Positions 1-9,505 of a DNA stretch of 64,000 bases are shown here, in pieces. Every line of letters begins with the position of its first letter. Position 1 is the first letter of the stretch. The position numbers and the translations under genes are program-made. The notes beneath the pieces were generated by a model that saw only the letters and a list, made by a program, of their open reading frames with translations, was not told where the DNA came from and ran no database searches. Source of the stretch: Lachnospiraceae bacterium 10-1 (GTDB taxonomy: Bacteria; Bacillota; Clostridia; Lachnospirales; Lachnospiraceae); assembly GCA_000403495.2 (NCBI GenBank), contig KE159799.1:1-64000 (forward strand), read 5' to 3'.

Positions 1-135
1 CCTTCCAAATGGAGTAAAACGCTTGCGTTTCCTGGCAATCATTATAAAGAATATGGTGGGTAGATGAAATCTACCCCGAAATTAGGCGCTTACATATGAA
101 ATAAGCGAATGTATGCTTTGAATTTATTCTTATGT

Positions 136-176
136 AAAAAAACATCCAACTGTATTTTACAGATGGATGTTTTTTT
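136..176. terminator. Bidirectional rho-independent terminator
   Basis: A run of A's leads into a stem (ACATCC at 142-147 pairing with GGATGT at 165-170, extended by A/T pairs on both sides), and a T run follows. A second short pairing (ACTGTA with TACAG) sits inside the loop. It lies 17 bases after the stop of the minus-strand gene ending at 193 and would end the liv operon. The symmetry means it could also stop a transcript entering from the left. A smaller hairpin (58-64 with 70-76) lies just left of it. Confidence 0.8.
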
Positions 177-192
177 GAAAATGATTTTAAAT

Positions 193-819
193 TTATTTCC
201 CAAAACGTACATTAATGTAAGAGATAATTTCCTTTACGCATCTGTCGTAGCCAAGTTTTGAACTATTCAGACATAAATCATAATTCCTGGCATCTGACCA
301 CTCACGTCCTGTATAGTACTTGTAATATTCAGCCCTGTGTTTATCGGTCTTTAAAATAAACTTTTCAAGTTCTTTTGAGGACATGCTGTGCTTTGTTGCA
401 GCCTGCTCCATACAATATTCATGAGGCGCATGTATAAAAACGCTGAGTACATTGTCATAATCTTTTAAAATATAATCAGCACATCTGCCTACAATGACAC
501 AGGATTCTTCTTCTGCCAGTCCCTTAATAATTTTGGCCTGATAATTAAAAAGGTTTTTAGTAGAAACAAAATCATCGCTTTCAGGCGAAATTAATTCTCC
601 ATTATATGCATTATGTGCTATTTTAAAAAGACTGGTTCTCCTTAGTTTTTCATCTGCATTGGCAAAAAGTGCTTCATTAATCCCGCTTTCATCAGAAGCA
701 AGCTTCATAAGCTCCTTGTCATAAAAGTGAATGCCAAGTTTTTCCGCCAGCATATTTCCAATGGTACGTCCACCGCTGCCGTACTGCCTTGCAATTGTAA
801 TAACAATCTTGTCTTTCAT
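193..819 (-). CDS. Cytidylate kinase-like family protein
   Basis: Protein of 208 residues with an N-terminal P-loop-like segment (ITIARQYGSGGRTIG, residues 5-19). This is characteristic of the AAA_26/cytidylate kinase-like family that is abundant in Clostridia; the motif VIVGRCADY follows mid-protein. The ATG at 819 was chosen over an upstream in-frame ATG at 966 because a GGAGG sits 6-10 bases before it and the upstream alternative runs through livF. It follows livF by 19 bases, so it is probably co-transcribed with the liv transporter. These proteins resemble CMP kinase but the substrate is not established, and true Cmk is usually encoded elsewhere. Family assignment is confident; function is unknown. 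Confidence 0.8.
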   Translation of the reverse strand: MKDKIVITIARQYGSGGRTIGNMLAEKLGIHFYDKELMKLASDESGINEALFANADEKLRRTSLFKIAHNAYNGELISPESDDFVSTKNLFNYQAKIIKGLAEEESCVIVGRCADYILKDYDNVLSVFIHAPHEYCMEQAATKHSMSSKELEKFILKTDKHRAEYYKYYTGREWSDARNYDLCLNSSKLGYDRCVKEIISYINVRFGK

Positions 820-838
820 AAATGCAACCTCCAAAATT

Positions 839-1549
839 TTATTCACCCAGATAAGCTTTTTTGATGGAATCATTATTGAGCAGGTCCTCTGCATTTCCAT
901 CAAGAACAATATTTCCGGTTTCAAGTACATAAGCACGGTCTGAAATTGCAAGCGCCTTTTTCGCATTTTGCTCCACCAAAAGTACTGTTGTGCCGCCAGC
1001 GCTCACTTCTTTAATAATATCAAATATCTCATTCACAAAAATGGGTGAAAGCCCCATGGAAGGTTCATCCATTAAAATAATTCTTGGATGAGACATAAGC
1101 GCTCTGCCCATAGCCAGCATCTGCTGCTCTCCTCCGCTTAACGTTCCTGCAAGCTGATTTTGTCTTTCTTCCAGCCTTGGAAAACGTTTGTATACTGTTT
1201 TCAGCGTGGCTTCTATTTCATTTTTGTCTTTTCTGGTGTAGGCACCCATTTTTAAGTTCTGGAGTACGGTAAGATTTGCAAATACACGTCTGCCTTCCGG
1301 AACATGGGCCATACCCATGGACACAATTTTGTGGGCGGGCACCTTTGTGATATCCTTCCCATCAAAATATACGGCACCTTTTTTAGCCTCAAGAAGACCT
1401 GTTATTGTATGGAGAATTGTTGTTTTTCCGGCTCCGTTAGCGCCAATCAGTGCAATAACTTCTCCTTCATTAACTTCAAAGGACACGCCCTTGATAGCCT
1501 TAATCATTCCATAATATACTTCTAAATCTTTTATTTCAAGCATTGCCAT
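839..1549 (-). CDS. livF: Branched-chain amino acid ABC transporter, ATP-binding protein LivF
   Basis: A 236-residue ABC ATPase that powers uptake of leucine, isoleucine and valine on the cytoplasmic face of the membrane. Visible motifs are Walker A (GANGAGKTT, about residues 36-44), signature LSGGEQQ, Walker B ending in MDEPS, and a switch His region after it. The length matches LivF (about 235). It is the second ATPase of a five-gene set in the usual order J-H-M-G-F. The ATG at 1549 has a GGAGG 8-10 bases upstream. It is separated from livG by 17 bases. Confidence 0.95.
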   Translation of the reverse strand: MAMLEIKDLEVYYGMIKAIKGVSFEVNEGEVIALIGANGAGKTTILHTITGLLEAKKGAVYFDGKDITKVPAHKIVSMGMAHVPEGRRVFANLTVLQNLKMGAYTRKDKNEIEATLKTVYKRFPRLEERQNQLAGTLSGGEQQMLAMGRALMSHPRIILMDEPSMGLSPIFVNEIFDIIKEVSAGGTTVLLVEQNAKKALAISDRAYVLETGNIVLDGNAEDLLNNDSIKKAYLGE

Positions 1550-1566
1550 TGTCTAGTCCTCCCCCA

Positions 1567-2328
1567 TTATTCGCCTAAATATGCTGTGATAACCTGAGGA
1601 TCATTCAGTACTTTTCCTGTTGGGCCCTGAGCAAGAATCCGTCCGAAGTTAAGAACTGTCAATTCTTCACAGATGCCGGAAACCAGCTTCATATCATGTT
1701 CTATAAGAAGTATTGTCATATCAAAATTATCCCGTACAAAACGGATAGTATCCATAAGCTCTTTGGTTTCATTAGGATTCATGCCGGCAGCCGGTTCATC
1801 TAATAAAAGCAGTTTAGGATCAGTTGCAAGCGCCCGGGCAATTTCCAGTTTCCGCTGTTTGCCATAAGGTAAATTTGCTGCAAGATACTCAGCTTCCTGA
1901 TCCAGTTCAAAAACTTTTAACAGTTCCATTGCTTTTTCTGTCATTGCTTTTTCTGTTTTAAAGAAACTTGGCATTCTTAAAATGCCTTCAATAGTTGAAT
2001 ATTTAAAATGATTGTGAAGTCCTGCTTTCACATTGTCAATCACACTTAAATCTTTAAAAAGCCTGATGTTCTGAAATGTCCTTGCAATTCCAGCCTTATT
2101 GATTTCCACAGTTTTTAATCCTGTTATATTATGTGAATCTAATTTGATCACGCCTTCACTGGGTTTATATACACCGGTAAGCAGATTAAATACCGTTGTT
2201 TTTCCGGCGCCATTAGGGCCAATCAGCCCATAAAGCCGGCCTTTATTTATGGATATTTCAAAATCATCAACTGCACGCAGGCCGCCAAACGAAATCCCAA
2301 GATTTTTAACTTCTAATAATGCTGCCAT
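1567..2328 (-). CDS. livG: Branched-chain amino acid ABC transporter, ATP-binding protein LivG
   Basis: A 253-residue ABC ATPase, partner of LivF. It has Walker A (GPNGAGKTT), the LivG-type signature LPYGKQRKLEIARAL, Walker B with LLLLDEPAAGMNP, and the H-loop in LLIEHDMK. The phrase AGIARTFQNIRLF in the middle is typical of LivG. It has a strong ribosome binding site (AGGAGGT) before ATG 2328 and starts two bases after the end of livM, which indicates translational coupling. Confidence 0.95.
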   Translation of the reverse strand: MAALLEVKNLGISFGGLRAVDDFEISINKGRLYGLIGPNGAGKTTVFNLLTGVYKPSEGVIKLDSHNITGLKTVEINKAGIARTFQNIRLFKDLSVIDNVKAGLHNHFKYSTIEGILRMPSFFKTEKAMTEKAMELLKVFELDQEAEYLAANLPYGKQRKLEIARALATDPKLLLLDEPAAGMNPNETKELMDTIRFVRDNFDMTILLIEHDMKLVSGICEELTVLNFGRILAQGPTGKVLNDPQVITAYLGE

Positions 2329-2330
2329 AG

Positions 2331-3398
2331 TTATTGTACCTCCTTAGGTTTTTTGAATAACCTTTTTAAGGAATATTTTTCTCTTAAGTTGATCAGCTTA
2401 GGACTCCAGTTAAATAACATCATCACAATCAAAACAATAGAATAGATCAACATACGATAATTGCTAAGCCCACGTAAAACTTCCGGAAGCAGGGTTAATA
2501 TCACGGCAGAAATGATAGAGCCTCTGATATTTCCTATTCCACCTAAAACAACAAAAACCAAAATCATAATTGACATATTGTATCCGAAATTTTTAGGCGT
2601 AGCCATAAGGCTGCTTAAATTATGGGAATACAGCACTCCGGCAATTCCTGCAAGGGCCGCAGAAATAGAAAATGCCATTAATTTATATTTTGTTATATTA
2701 ATTCCAATAGACTCTGCAGCAATCAGATTGTCTCTGATAGACATAATGGCGCGTCCGTCTCTGGAGTGAATCAGATTAAGTACAATGAACAAAGTAAGAA
2801 TGATTAATATTACACCAATGGTAAAAGTAGAGTTCTTAGGAGTTCCTGTAATCCCCTGTGCACCATTTATAATTACGGTTCCTTCCGCATCCAGTCCCAG
2901 TGATAAGGAATCTTTCATGGAAAAATGAAGGCCGCTGTCATCTTTTCCTATATATAGTACATTCATAATATTTTTTATAATTTCACCAAATGCAAGCGTA
3001 ACAATTGCAAGATAATCGCCTTTCAGGCGTAGAACAGGCATTCCTATTAAAAGCCCGATGATTCCTGCTGATATGGCACCAATTAAAATTGCAAGAATAA
3101 AACGCAATAAATCTATTGTAATAACATCCTGCATGCATTTGGAAAAGAATGCACCTGTAAAAGCGCCCACACACATAAATCCCGCATGACCAAGACTAAG
3201 TTCTCCTAAAATGCCTACTGTAAGATTTAAGGATACTGCTAAAATAATGTAGACACATAAAGGCACTAAAAGCCCCTGCATGAGACTGGATACATGCCCT
3301 GTCTTTATCATAATCTGCATAATCACATATGCAATAATTATGATTCCGTATGTGATAGAATTATCCTTTATATTTTTACTTAGCTTCAATTTTTTCAT
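2331..3398 (-). CDS. livM: Branched-chain amino acid ABC transporter permease LivM
   Basis: A 355-residue polytopic permease. It has about nine hydrophobic segments and the LivM/LivH family signature region (NLTVGILGELSLGHAGF, about residues 58-74), and it ends in a basic tail of about 25 residues. It forms the membrane channel together with LivH. It lies 14 bases downstream of livH and 2 bases upstream of livG. The length is in the normal LivM range for Firmicutes. Confidence 0.93.
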   Translation of the reverse strand: MKKLKLSKNIKDNSITYGIIIIAYVIMQIMIKTGHVSSLMQGLLVPLCVYIILAVSLNLTVGILGELSLGHAGFMCVGAFTGAFFSKCMQDVITIDLLRFILAILIGAISAGIIGLLIGMPVLRLKGDYLAIVTLAFGEIIKNIMNVLYIGKDDSGLHFSMKDSLSLGLDAEGTVIINGAQGITGTPKNSTFTIGVILIILTLFIVLNLIHSRDGRAIMSIRDNLIAAESIGINITKYKLMAFSISAALAGIAGVLYSHNLSSLMATPKNFGYNMSIMILVFVVLGGIGNIRGSIISAVILTLLPEVLRGLSNYRMLIYSIVLIVMMLFNWSPKLINLREKYSLKRLFKKPKEVQ

Positions 3399-3412
3399 TA
3401 TTGAAATCCCCC

Positions 3413-4297
3413 TTATACCTTTTCCTGAATCTTCTTGCCAAGAATACCTGTAGGTTTCACAAGAAGGACTACAATAAGTACTAAAAATACAATTGCGTCT
3501 GATAATTGTGATGAAATATATGCTTTACTTAAAATTTCTATGACGCCAAGTACAATGCCCCCGATCAACGCTCCAGGAATGGAACCTATTCCTCCAAATA
3601 CAGCCGCCACAAAAGCTTTGATTCCGGGCATGGATCCCGTATAAGGAGTAAGGGATGGATATGCAGAGCAAAGAAGCATCCCTGCAATAGCGGCAAGTGC
3701 GGAACCAATGGCAAAAGTAAGGGATATGGTTCTGTTTACGTTAATTCCCATAAGCTGGGCAGCACCCTTGTCCTCAGAAACTGCAAGCATAGCCTGGCCG
3801 GCTTTGGTTTTATTGATAAAAAGGGTAAGCGTCGTCATAATAATGATACAGGAAATTATGGTTACTATCGTTTCGCCGGAAATAATGATCTGCTCATCTG
3901 CCAGTTTCAAAGCCGGAATGGTAACTACAGAAGTAAATGCTTTTGTATTTGCTCCAAAAATAAGAAGGGCAATATTTTGAAGAAAGTAGCTGACGCCGAT
4001 TGCAGTGATTAAAACTGCAAGTGAAGATGCTGCCTGCCTTAAAGGCCTGTACGCAATATATTCAATGGCAATTCCCAGAACTGTACATAATACCACTGCT
4101 AAAAGCATACCTGCAAAAGTGGGCAGCCCCTGCATACTGACTGCAAAAAACACGGCAAAGCCGCCTACCATAATTACATCTCCGTGGGCAAAATTCAACA
4201 TTTTAGCAATGCCATATACCATAGTATATCCCAGGGCTATTATTGCATAAACACTTCCTAAACTGATTCCATTGATTAAATAGGATATAAAACTCAT
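3413..4297 (-). CDS. livH: Branched-chain amino acid ABC transporter permease LivH
   Basis: A 294-residue hydrophobic permease beginning with the classical LivH start (ISYLINGISLGSVYAIIALGY). The conserved NFAHGD motif is at about residues 36-41, and GGIGSIPGALIGG lies near the C-terminus. It pairs with LivM. Its start follows a GAGGTG site. It is separated from the binding-protein gene upstream by about 154 bases containing a terminator-like hairpin, so livJ can be expressed more highly than the permease and ATPase genes (inference). Confidence 0.94.
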   Translation of the reverse strand: MSFISYLINGISLGSVYAIIALGYTMVYGIAKMLNFAHGDVIMVGGFAVFFAVSMQGLPTFAGMLLAVVLCTVLGIAIEYIAYRPLRQAASSLAVLITAIGVSYFLQNIALLIFGANTKAFTSVVTIPALKLADEQIIISGETIVTIISCIIIMTTLTLFINKTKAGQAMLAVSEDKGAAQLMGINVNRTISLTFAIGSALAAIAGMLLCSAYPSLTPYTGSMPGIKAFVAAVFGGIGSIPGALIGGIVLGVIEILSKAYISSQLSDAIVFLVLIVVLLVKPTGILGKKIQEKV

Positions 4298-4391
4298 AAG
4301 AACACCTCTGCGTAATTTTTTCCATAAGTTGACTTATCTAGTATAGCAGATGATATGGTCTGCTGGCAAGTTTTGAAATAATAATTTAAAG

Positions 4392-4423
4392 AAAGAGGGC
4401 TGCTTATAAATGCACCCCTCTTT
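4392..4423 (-). terminator. Terminator-like hairpin between livJ and livH
   Basis: Arms AAAGAGGG (4392-4399) and CCCTCTTT (4416-4423), with additional TGC/GCA pairing inside. In the minus direction it is followed by CTTTAAATTATT, a weak U tract. It sits 28 bases after the livJ stop and upstream of livH. A partial terminator here is common in binding-protein operons and would reduce read-through into the membrane components. Confidence 0.6.
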
Positions 4424-4451
4424 GGCTTTTCAACAACATAAAATTAAGCAA

Positions 4452-5699
4452 TTACTGAATTAAGCTATAGTTTCCGTCTACAATTTCCATAGCTTTAGGA
4501 GATTTATTAACAGCACCATCTGCATCCCAGGACATTGCCTCTCCGGTAAGTCCGTCTACGGTAATTTGAGGCATTGCTGCTTTTAATTTCTCACAAAGAT
4601 CGGAAACACTGTCATCAGGTGTTGCACCACACTGCTCAATTGCAGCTTTCAAAATATAAACTGCATCATAAGCATCTGCTGCAAACTGATTGGGTGTATC
4701 ACCATAGCTTTCTACATATGCGCTTACAAAAGCCTTGGTTGCTTCATCTTCAGCATCTGCTGCAAAAGGTGTTAACAACATAACGCCTTCTGCTAATGCT
4801 GTATCGAAATTTTCTACGTTAAGAATTCCATCAAGTCCGTCACATCCAAAGAACTTTACATCATATCCCATTGCATTAGCCTGTGTAAGGATTAAAGATG
4901 CTTCTGTATAATAAATAGGTAAAAATACAAGTTCTGCACCTGCATCTTTAGCTTTCTGAAGCTGTACGGAAAAATCTGTCTTGTTATCAGCAGTAAAAGC
5001 TTCTGCTGCAACAATTTCGAAAGGCTGGTTAGCTGCTTCCTGTGCAAATTTTTCATAAATACCTGAAGAATATACATCAGAACTATCATAAATAACAGCA
5101 ACCTTACCTGCTACATTGTTAGTTCCAATATACTGTGCTGCACCAACTCCCTGGTTAGGATCTGTAAAGCATACCTGGAAAACATTGTCATTTCCGTTGA
5201 TACAGTCTACAGAAGAACCTGAAGGTGTAATCTGGAACAAATTATCATTAGCGGATTCTGCTGCAACTGCAATACAGCATCCACTTGTTGTAGTTCCTAC
5301 CAGCATCTGCATACCCCAATCCTTTAAGGTGTTGTATGCGTTTACAGATTTTTCGTTATCGCATTCATCATCCTGGAAATTGTACTCGATCTGGTATCCA
5401 TTAATACCACCTGCAGCATTGATCTCCTTAATTGCAAGGTCAGCACCGTTCTGAACTGCAATGCCGTAAACTGCCGCACCGCCTGTAGCAGGTCCGATAG
5501 CACCAATTTTAAATGCAGCACCTGAATTGGAAGCTGCTTCATTGGTACCTTCTGCTGTTTCTTCGCCTGCTGCTTCTGTTGTTTCCGCAGTTGAGCTATC
5601 AGCATTGGATGCATCATTGGAATTGCTGCATCCGGCAAGCATTGTCATGATCATGGCAGATGCAAGCATAAGACTCATGATTTTTTGAAATTTTTTCAT
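4452..5699 (-). CDS. livJ: Branched-chain amino acid ABC transporter substrate-binding lipoprotein
   Basis: A 415-residue type I periplasmic-binding-fold protein. A lipoprotein signal peptide ends in the lipobox LAGC, with the lipidated Cys at residue 24. A Ser/Thr/Glu/Ala-rich linker of about 35 residues follows. The mature domain starts at FKIGAIGPATGGAAVYGIA, typical of LivJ/LivK Leu/Ile/Val receptors. It captures the amino acid outside the membrane and delivers it to LivHM. A very strong ribosome binding site (AGGAGGAAA) precedes ATG 5699. It is first in the liv operon. Ligand preference within the Leu/Ile/Val family cannot be read from sequence. Confidence 0.92.
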   Translation of the reverse strand: MKKFQKIMSLMLASAMIMTMLAGCSNSNDASNADSSTAETTEAAGEETAEGTNEAASNSGAAFKIGAIGPATGGAAVYGIAVQNGADLAIKEINAAGGINGYQIEYNFQDDECDNEKSVNAYNTLKDWGMQMLVGTTTSGCCIAVAAESANDNLFQITPSGSSVDCINGNDNVFQVCFTDPNQGVGAAQYIGTNNVAGKVAVIYDSSDVYSSGIYEKFAQEAANQPFEIVAAEAFTADNKTDFSVQLQKAKDAGAELVFLPIYYTEASLILTQANAMGYDVKFFGCDGLDGILNVENFDTALAEGVMLLTPFAADAEDEATKAFVSAYVESYGDTPNQFAADAYDAVYILKAAIEQCGATPDDSVSDLCEKLKAAMPQITVDGLTGEAMSWDADGAVNKSPKAMEIVDGNYSLIQ

Positions 5700-5736
5700 A
5701 TTTTTTTCCTCCTCTTAATATTTATACACGTGCAAT

Positions 5737-5765
5737 ATATTACTCCAAATATGCTTTGTTGTCAA
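5737..5765 (-). promoter_or_regulatory. Sigma-A promoter of the liv operon
   Basis: On the minus strand TTGACA (5765-5760) is followed after 17 bases by TAATAT (5742-5737). This places the start of transcription about 30 bases upstream of the livJ ATG. The surrounding 5760-5820 region is extremely AT-rich, as in UP elements. No leader RNA of the T-box type is visible. Confidence 0.75.
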
Positions 5766-5941
5766 CTTTCATATAAATTTTTATATAAATTATTATATAA
5801 ATATATAATAAATGTATTTTTATGCATTTTACAACGGACAATTTGTGGATAGGACAAAGAATAAATTTTTGTCAAACAGGTAAGAATAAAGCTGATGCCT
5901 TATATTTAGGTTTCAATTTTATTCTCATGGAGGTGTACGAA

Positions 5942-6160
5942 ATGAACAATAAATATCTTGACTGCATTGCACTTACAATTGCTATTATCGGTGCAGTTAA
6001 CTGGGGACTTATCGGGTTCTTTTCTTTTGACCTTGTTTCATTCATTTTTGGAAACATGAGCTGGATATCAAGAATTGTTTATGCCTTAGTTGGTATTTGC
6101 GGGCTTTACCTAATTACATTTTATATGTATGCCGGCGGCTTGTCAAAAAATGATCAATAA
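5942..6160 (+). CDS. DUF378 family membrane protein
   Basis: A 72-residue protein with two predicted membrane helices (about residues 7-30 and 42-65). The DUF378 hallmark AIIGAVNWGLIG is at residues 15-26. ATG 5942 has GGAGG eight bases upstream. It is a single plus-strand gene divergent from livJ, and a terminator follows at once. The function of DUF378 proteins is unknown; they are small inner-membrane proteins widespread in bacteria. Confidence 0.88.
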   Translation: MNNKYLDCIALTIAIIGAVNWGLIGFFSFDLVSFIFGNMSWISRIVYALVGICGLYLITFYMYAGGLSKNDQ

Positions 6161-6175
6161 ATGATATCTCACCTT

Positions 6176-6213
6176 AAAACGGAACCGCAAGGTTAAAACC
6201 TGGGTTCCGTTTT
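6176..6213. terminator. Bidirectional terminator between DUF378 gene and rsfS
   Basis: AAAACGGAACC (6176-6186) pairs with GGTTCCGTTTT (6203-6213), and an inner pair AGGTT/AACCT lies in the loop. T-rich flanks occur in both directions. It serves the convergent DUF378 gene and the long rplU-rsfS operon, and it overlaps the last codons of rsfS (stop at 6193-6195). Confidence 0.8.
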
Positions 6214-6573
6214 ATGCTGAATATCAACAGTTTTTCCATCACACCATATTCGTTCAAGATCATAAAATAACCGATTTTCCCGATCAAAAACATGCACAAT
6301 AATATCGCCAAAATCCAATAAAACCCAGTTGGCATTGTCATACCCTTCCATTTGTTTGAGGGGATGCCCTGCCCTTCCAAGTTTTTCTTCCACCGCATCA
6401 CAAAGAGCCTGAATCTGGCTTTTATTTGTTCCGCTTGCAATGATAAAATAATCGGCAAGTACTGAAATCTGGCTGATATCAATTACTTTAATATCTTCCG
6501 CCTTTTTATCTTCTAAAGCCTTAACACTTATTTCAACCATTTCGTTTATTTTTTCATTAATTAAATTTGTCAT
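6193..6573 (-). CDS. rsfS: Ribosome silencing factor RsfS
   Basis: A 126-residue protein of the RsfS/Iojap family. It binds ribosomal protein L14 on the large subunit and blocks subunit joining when nutrients are scarce. The conserved segment IDISQISVLADYFIIASGTNKSQ (split in the middle by Val-Leu) and the WVLLDFGDIIVHVF stretch are clear. ATG 6573 is preferred to a start four codons upstream because GAGGTGG lies seven bases before it. It is last in the operon, eight bases after yqeK, which is a standard Firmicutes pair. Confidence 0.93.
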   Translation of the reverse strand: MTNLINEKINEMVEISVKALEDKKAEDIKVIDISQISVLADYFIIASGTNKSQIQALCDAVEEKLGRAGHPLKQMEGYDNANWVLLDFGDIIVHVFDRENRLFYDLERIWCDGKTVDIQHKTEPRF

Positions 6574-6581
6574 TTGCCACC

Positions 6582-7160
6582 TCACTTTTCAGATTGGACA
6601 TAATAATCATAAGTTTCCTGTGTCATTGGATCAATAACAGCATTACAGTCATGCAGATATCCCAGCGTATTCTTTAAAATCTGCAATAATGCAAGATCTA
6701 AATTTTGAAATGCCAGACTGCGTACCCCGGGCAGATCAGGTGCATGTTTTCTTCCCGGCTCAATATAATCTGCAACATAAACAATTTTTTCAAGTAAAGA
6801 CATATCAGGCCTTCCGGTATTATGATATAAAATTGCGTTTAAGATGTCTTCATCATGAATGTGAAATTGTTTTTCGGCCAAGTATCTGCCAACCTTGGCA
6901 TGCAGCAGAAATGGATTTTTTTCTTCAATTTTAGTAATTGGAATATCCTCTTTTTTACAAATAGAAATCTTTTTTTCGTTACTCATACATTTTGCGCAAT
7001 CATGTAAGAGTCCGGCAATCAAAGCCCTATCAATATCTGTTTGATTGCACATTGCAAGTGCACTGGCTGTATAGGCTACGCCTAATGTGTGCTCATAACG
7101 CTTGGCATCTAATTGCTTTTCCAGTTTTTTTCTGATTTTCTTTGTGTTTATAGTTTTCAT
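6582..7160 (-). CDS. yqeK: HD-domain diadenosine tetraphosphate hydrolase YqeK
   Basis: A 192-residue HD-family phosphohydrolase. Family knowledge: YqeK cleaves Ap4A symmetrically to two ADP. The metal ligands are visible as a conserved His near residue 26 (RYEHTLGVA), the HD pair in AGLLHDCAK, and later HAKVG, YHNTGRPDMS and VYVADYIEPGR. ATG 7160 is chosen over GTG 7169 because AAAGGTG is well spaced before it. It lies between nadD and rsfS, the usual arrangement. Confidence 0.92.
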   Translation of the reverse strand: MKTINTKKIRKKLEKQLDAKRYEHTLGVAYTASALAMCNQTDIDRALIAGLLHDCAKCMSNEKKISICKKEDIPITKIEEKNPFLLHAKVGRYLAEKQFHIHDEDILNAILYHNTGRPDMSLLEKIVYVADYIEPGRKHAPDLPGVRSLAFQNLDLALLQILKNTLGYLHDCNAVIDPMTQETYDYYVQSEK

Positions 7161-7174
7161 GCCTATCACCTTTT

Positions 7175-7786
7175 TTAACAGGAAGCATACAGCCCATTCT
7201 CCTGAATATATGCAATTACTTTTTCCGGAAGCATATAACGGATGGAAGCTCCATTTTTAATATTTTCCCTGATGTCAGAAGAAGAAATATCAATATATCT
7301 GGCAGGAAGAATTCTGATATCTGCCTGATATTCATATATTAAATGTCCTGCAATTTTTTCGATTTTTTCAGCAGTTCCGGTTCCCCGAACTGCTGCTGCA
7401 ATGGTACAATTGCGAAGAACATATTCAGGATCTTTCCAGCTTTCCAGCATAAGGAGACTGTCAGCACCCATAATAAAATAATACGTATCTTCACTATTTT
7501 GCTGCTGGAGCTGAGCTAAAGTATCACAAGTGTAAGTAGGGCCTGTTCTGTCAAGCTCAATTCGGGATATTTCAAAATATGGATTACCATCTATTGCCAG
7601 CTTTAACATCTGCATTCTTGTTTCCCCATGCAAAATGGAAGATGCGTCCTTCATGTAAGAGTCCCCGCTGGGCATAAAAAGCACTTTATCCAGTTCAAAA
7701 ACTTCTCTGGCAGATTCTGCAAGCAATAAATGTCCATAATGAACTGGATTAAATGTTCCGCCCATAATGCCGATTTTTTTCCCCAT
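7175..7786 (-). CDS. nadD: Nicotinate-nucleotide adenylyltransferase NadD
   Basis: A 203-residue nucleotidyltransferase that makes nicotinic acid adenine dinucleotide from NaMN and ATP, a step of NAD synthesis. It has the GGTFNPVHYGHL nucleotide-binding motif at residues 8-19 and the C-terminal ISSSDIRENI motif. MGKKIGIMGG at 7786 looks like the authentic start; an ATG four codons upstream (7798) has its purine-rich site too close. It is encoded between yhbY and yqeK. Confidence 0.94.
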   Translation of the reverse strand: MGKKIGIMGGTFNPVHYGHLLLAESAREVFELDKVLFMPSGDSYMKDASSILHGETRMQMLKLAIDGNPYFEISRIELDRTGPTYTCDTLAQLQQQNSEDTYYFIMGADSLLMLESWKDPEYVLRNCTIAAAVRGTGTAEKIEKIAGHLIYEYQADIRILPARYIDISSSDIRENIKNGASIRYMLPEKVIAYIQENGLYASC

Positions 7787-7807
7787 AATATATTCCATCC
7801 TTACTTT

Positions 7808-8098
7808 TTATTTTGGAAGTTCAATTTTTTTATGATCCTTGCTTTCTTTATATAAGACGATTTTTTTTCCGATGATCTGTACAACCTGGGCGCCTGTTCT
7901 GTCAGCAAGAAGCTGTGCCATTTGTCTTGGATCCTCAAAGCAATTCTTTAAAACACCAATTTTCACCAGTTCTCTGGTGTTAAAAGTCTCTCTGACTGCT
8001 TCAGTGACTTCAGGAGTCAATCCTGATTTTCCAATTTGAAAAACCGGATCAATATTCATTGCCAGTCCCATTAAATATGATCGCTGTTTACTTGTCAT
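7808..8098 (-). CDS. yhbY: YhbY family RNA-binding protein (CRM domain)
   Basis: A 96-residue single CRM-domain protein. It starts with the typical MTSKQRSYLMGLAMN, has VFQIGKSGLTPEV at about residues 18-30, and an NCFEDPRQMAQLLA region. Family members bind the 50S ribosomal precursor. AGGAGG precedes the ATG. It follows obgE by nine bases, in line with a ribosome assembly role. Confidence 0.92.
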   Translation of the reverse strand: MTSKQRSYLMGLAMNIDPVFQIGKSGLTPEVTEAVRETFNTRELVKIGVLKNCFEDPRQMAQLLADRTGAQVVQIIGKKIVLYKESKDHKKIELPK

Positions 8099-8107
8099 TT
8101 GTTCCTC

Positions 8108-9415
<1,308 letters not shown>

Positions 9416-9420
9416 TCAAG

Positions 9421-9445
9421 CGGAAGGCTAAAGCAAAACCTTCCG
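9421..9445. repeat. Small hairpin between obgE and rpmA
   Basis: CGGAAGG (9421-9427) pairs with CCTTCCG (9439-9445) around an 11-base A-rich loop. It lies between the obgE ribosome binding site and the larger palindrome at 9455-9490, so the obgE leader would be heavily structured. Confidence 0.6.
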
Positions 9446-9448
9446 GTT

Positions 9449-9490
9449 TAAAAAAGGCTTTAAACAAAAACATGTTTTTGTTTAAAGCCT
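9449..9490 (-). terminator. Perfect 36-bp palindrome with U tract between rpmA and obgE
   Basis: Bases 9455-9490 are an exact 18+18 inverted repeat (AGGCTTTAAACAAAAACA and its complement). On the minus strand it runs straight into a T run (complement of 9449-9454). It therefore looks like an internal terminator or attenuator that would lower obgE and downstream expression relative to the three ribosomal genes upstream. Confidence 0.7.
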
Positions 9491-9505
9491 GGCAATTCGT
9501 AGGTA

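Noticed and set aside
1-67. Open frames at the left edge, for example codons ending ...KNMVGR with stop at 65-67, as the 3' end of a plus-strand gene
   Set aside because: Two plus frames are open to nearby stops (61 and 65) over only about 20 codons, and neither peptide is recognisable. Not enough sequence to support a gene.
5342-5638. 98-codon minus-strand frame inside the livJ gene, Gln/Lys-rich
   Set aside because: It is a frame shadow of the Ala/Glu/Thr-rich linker of the substrate-binding protein, with no ribosome binding site or family resemblance.
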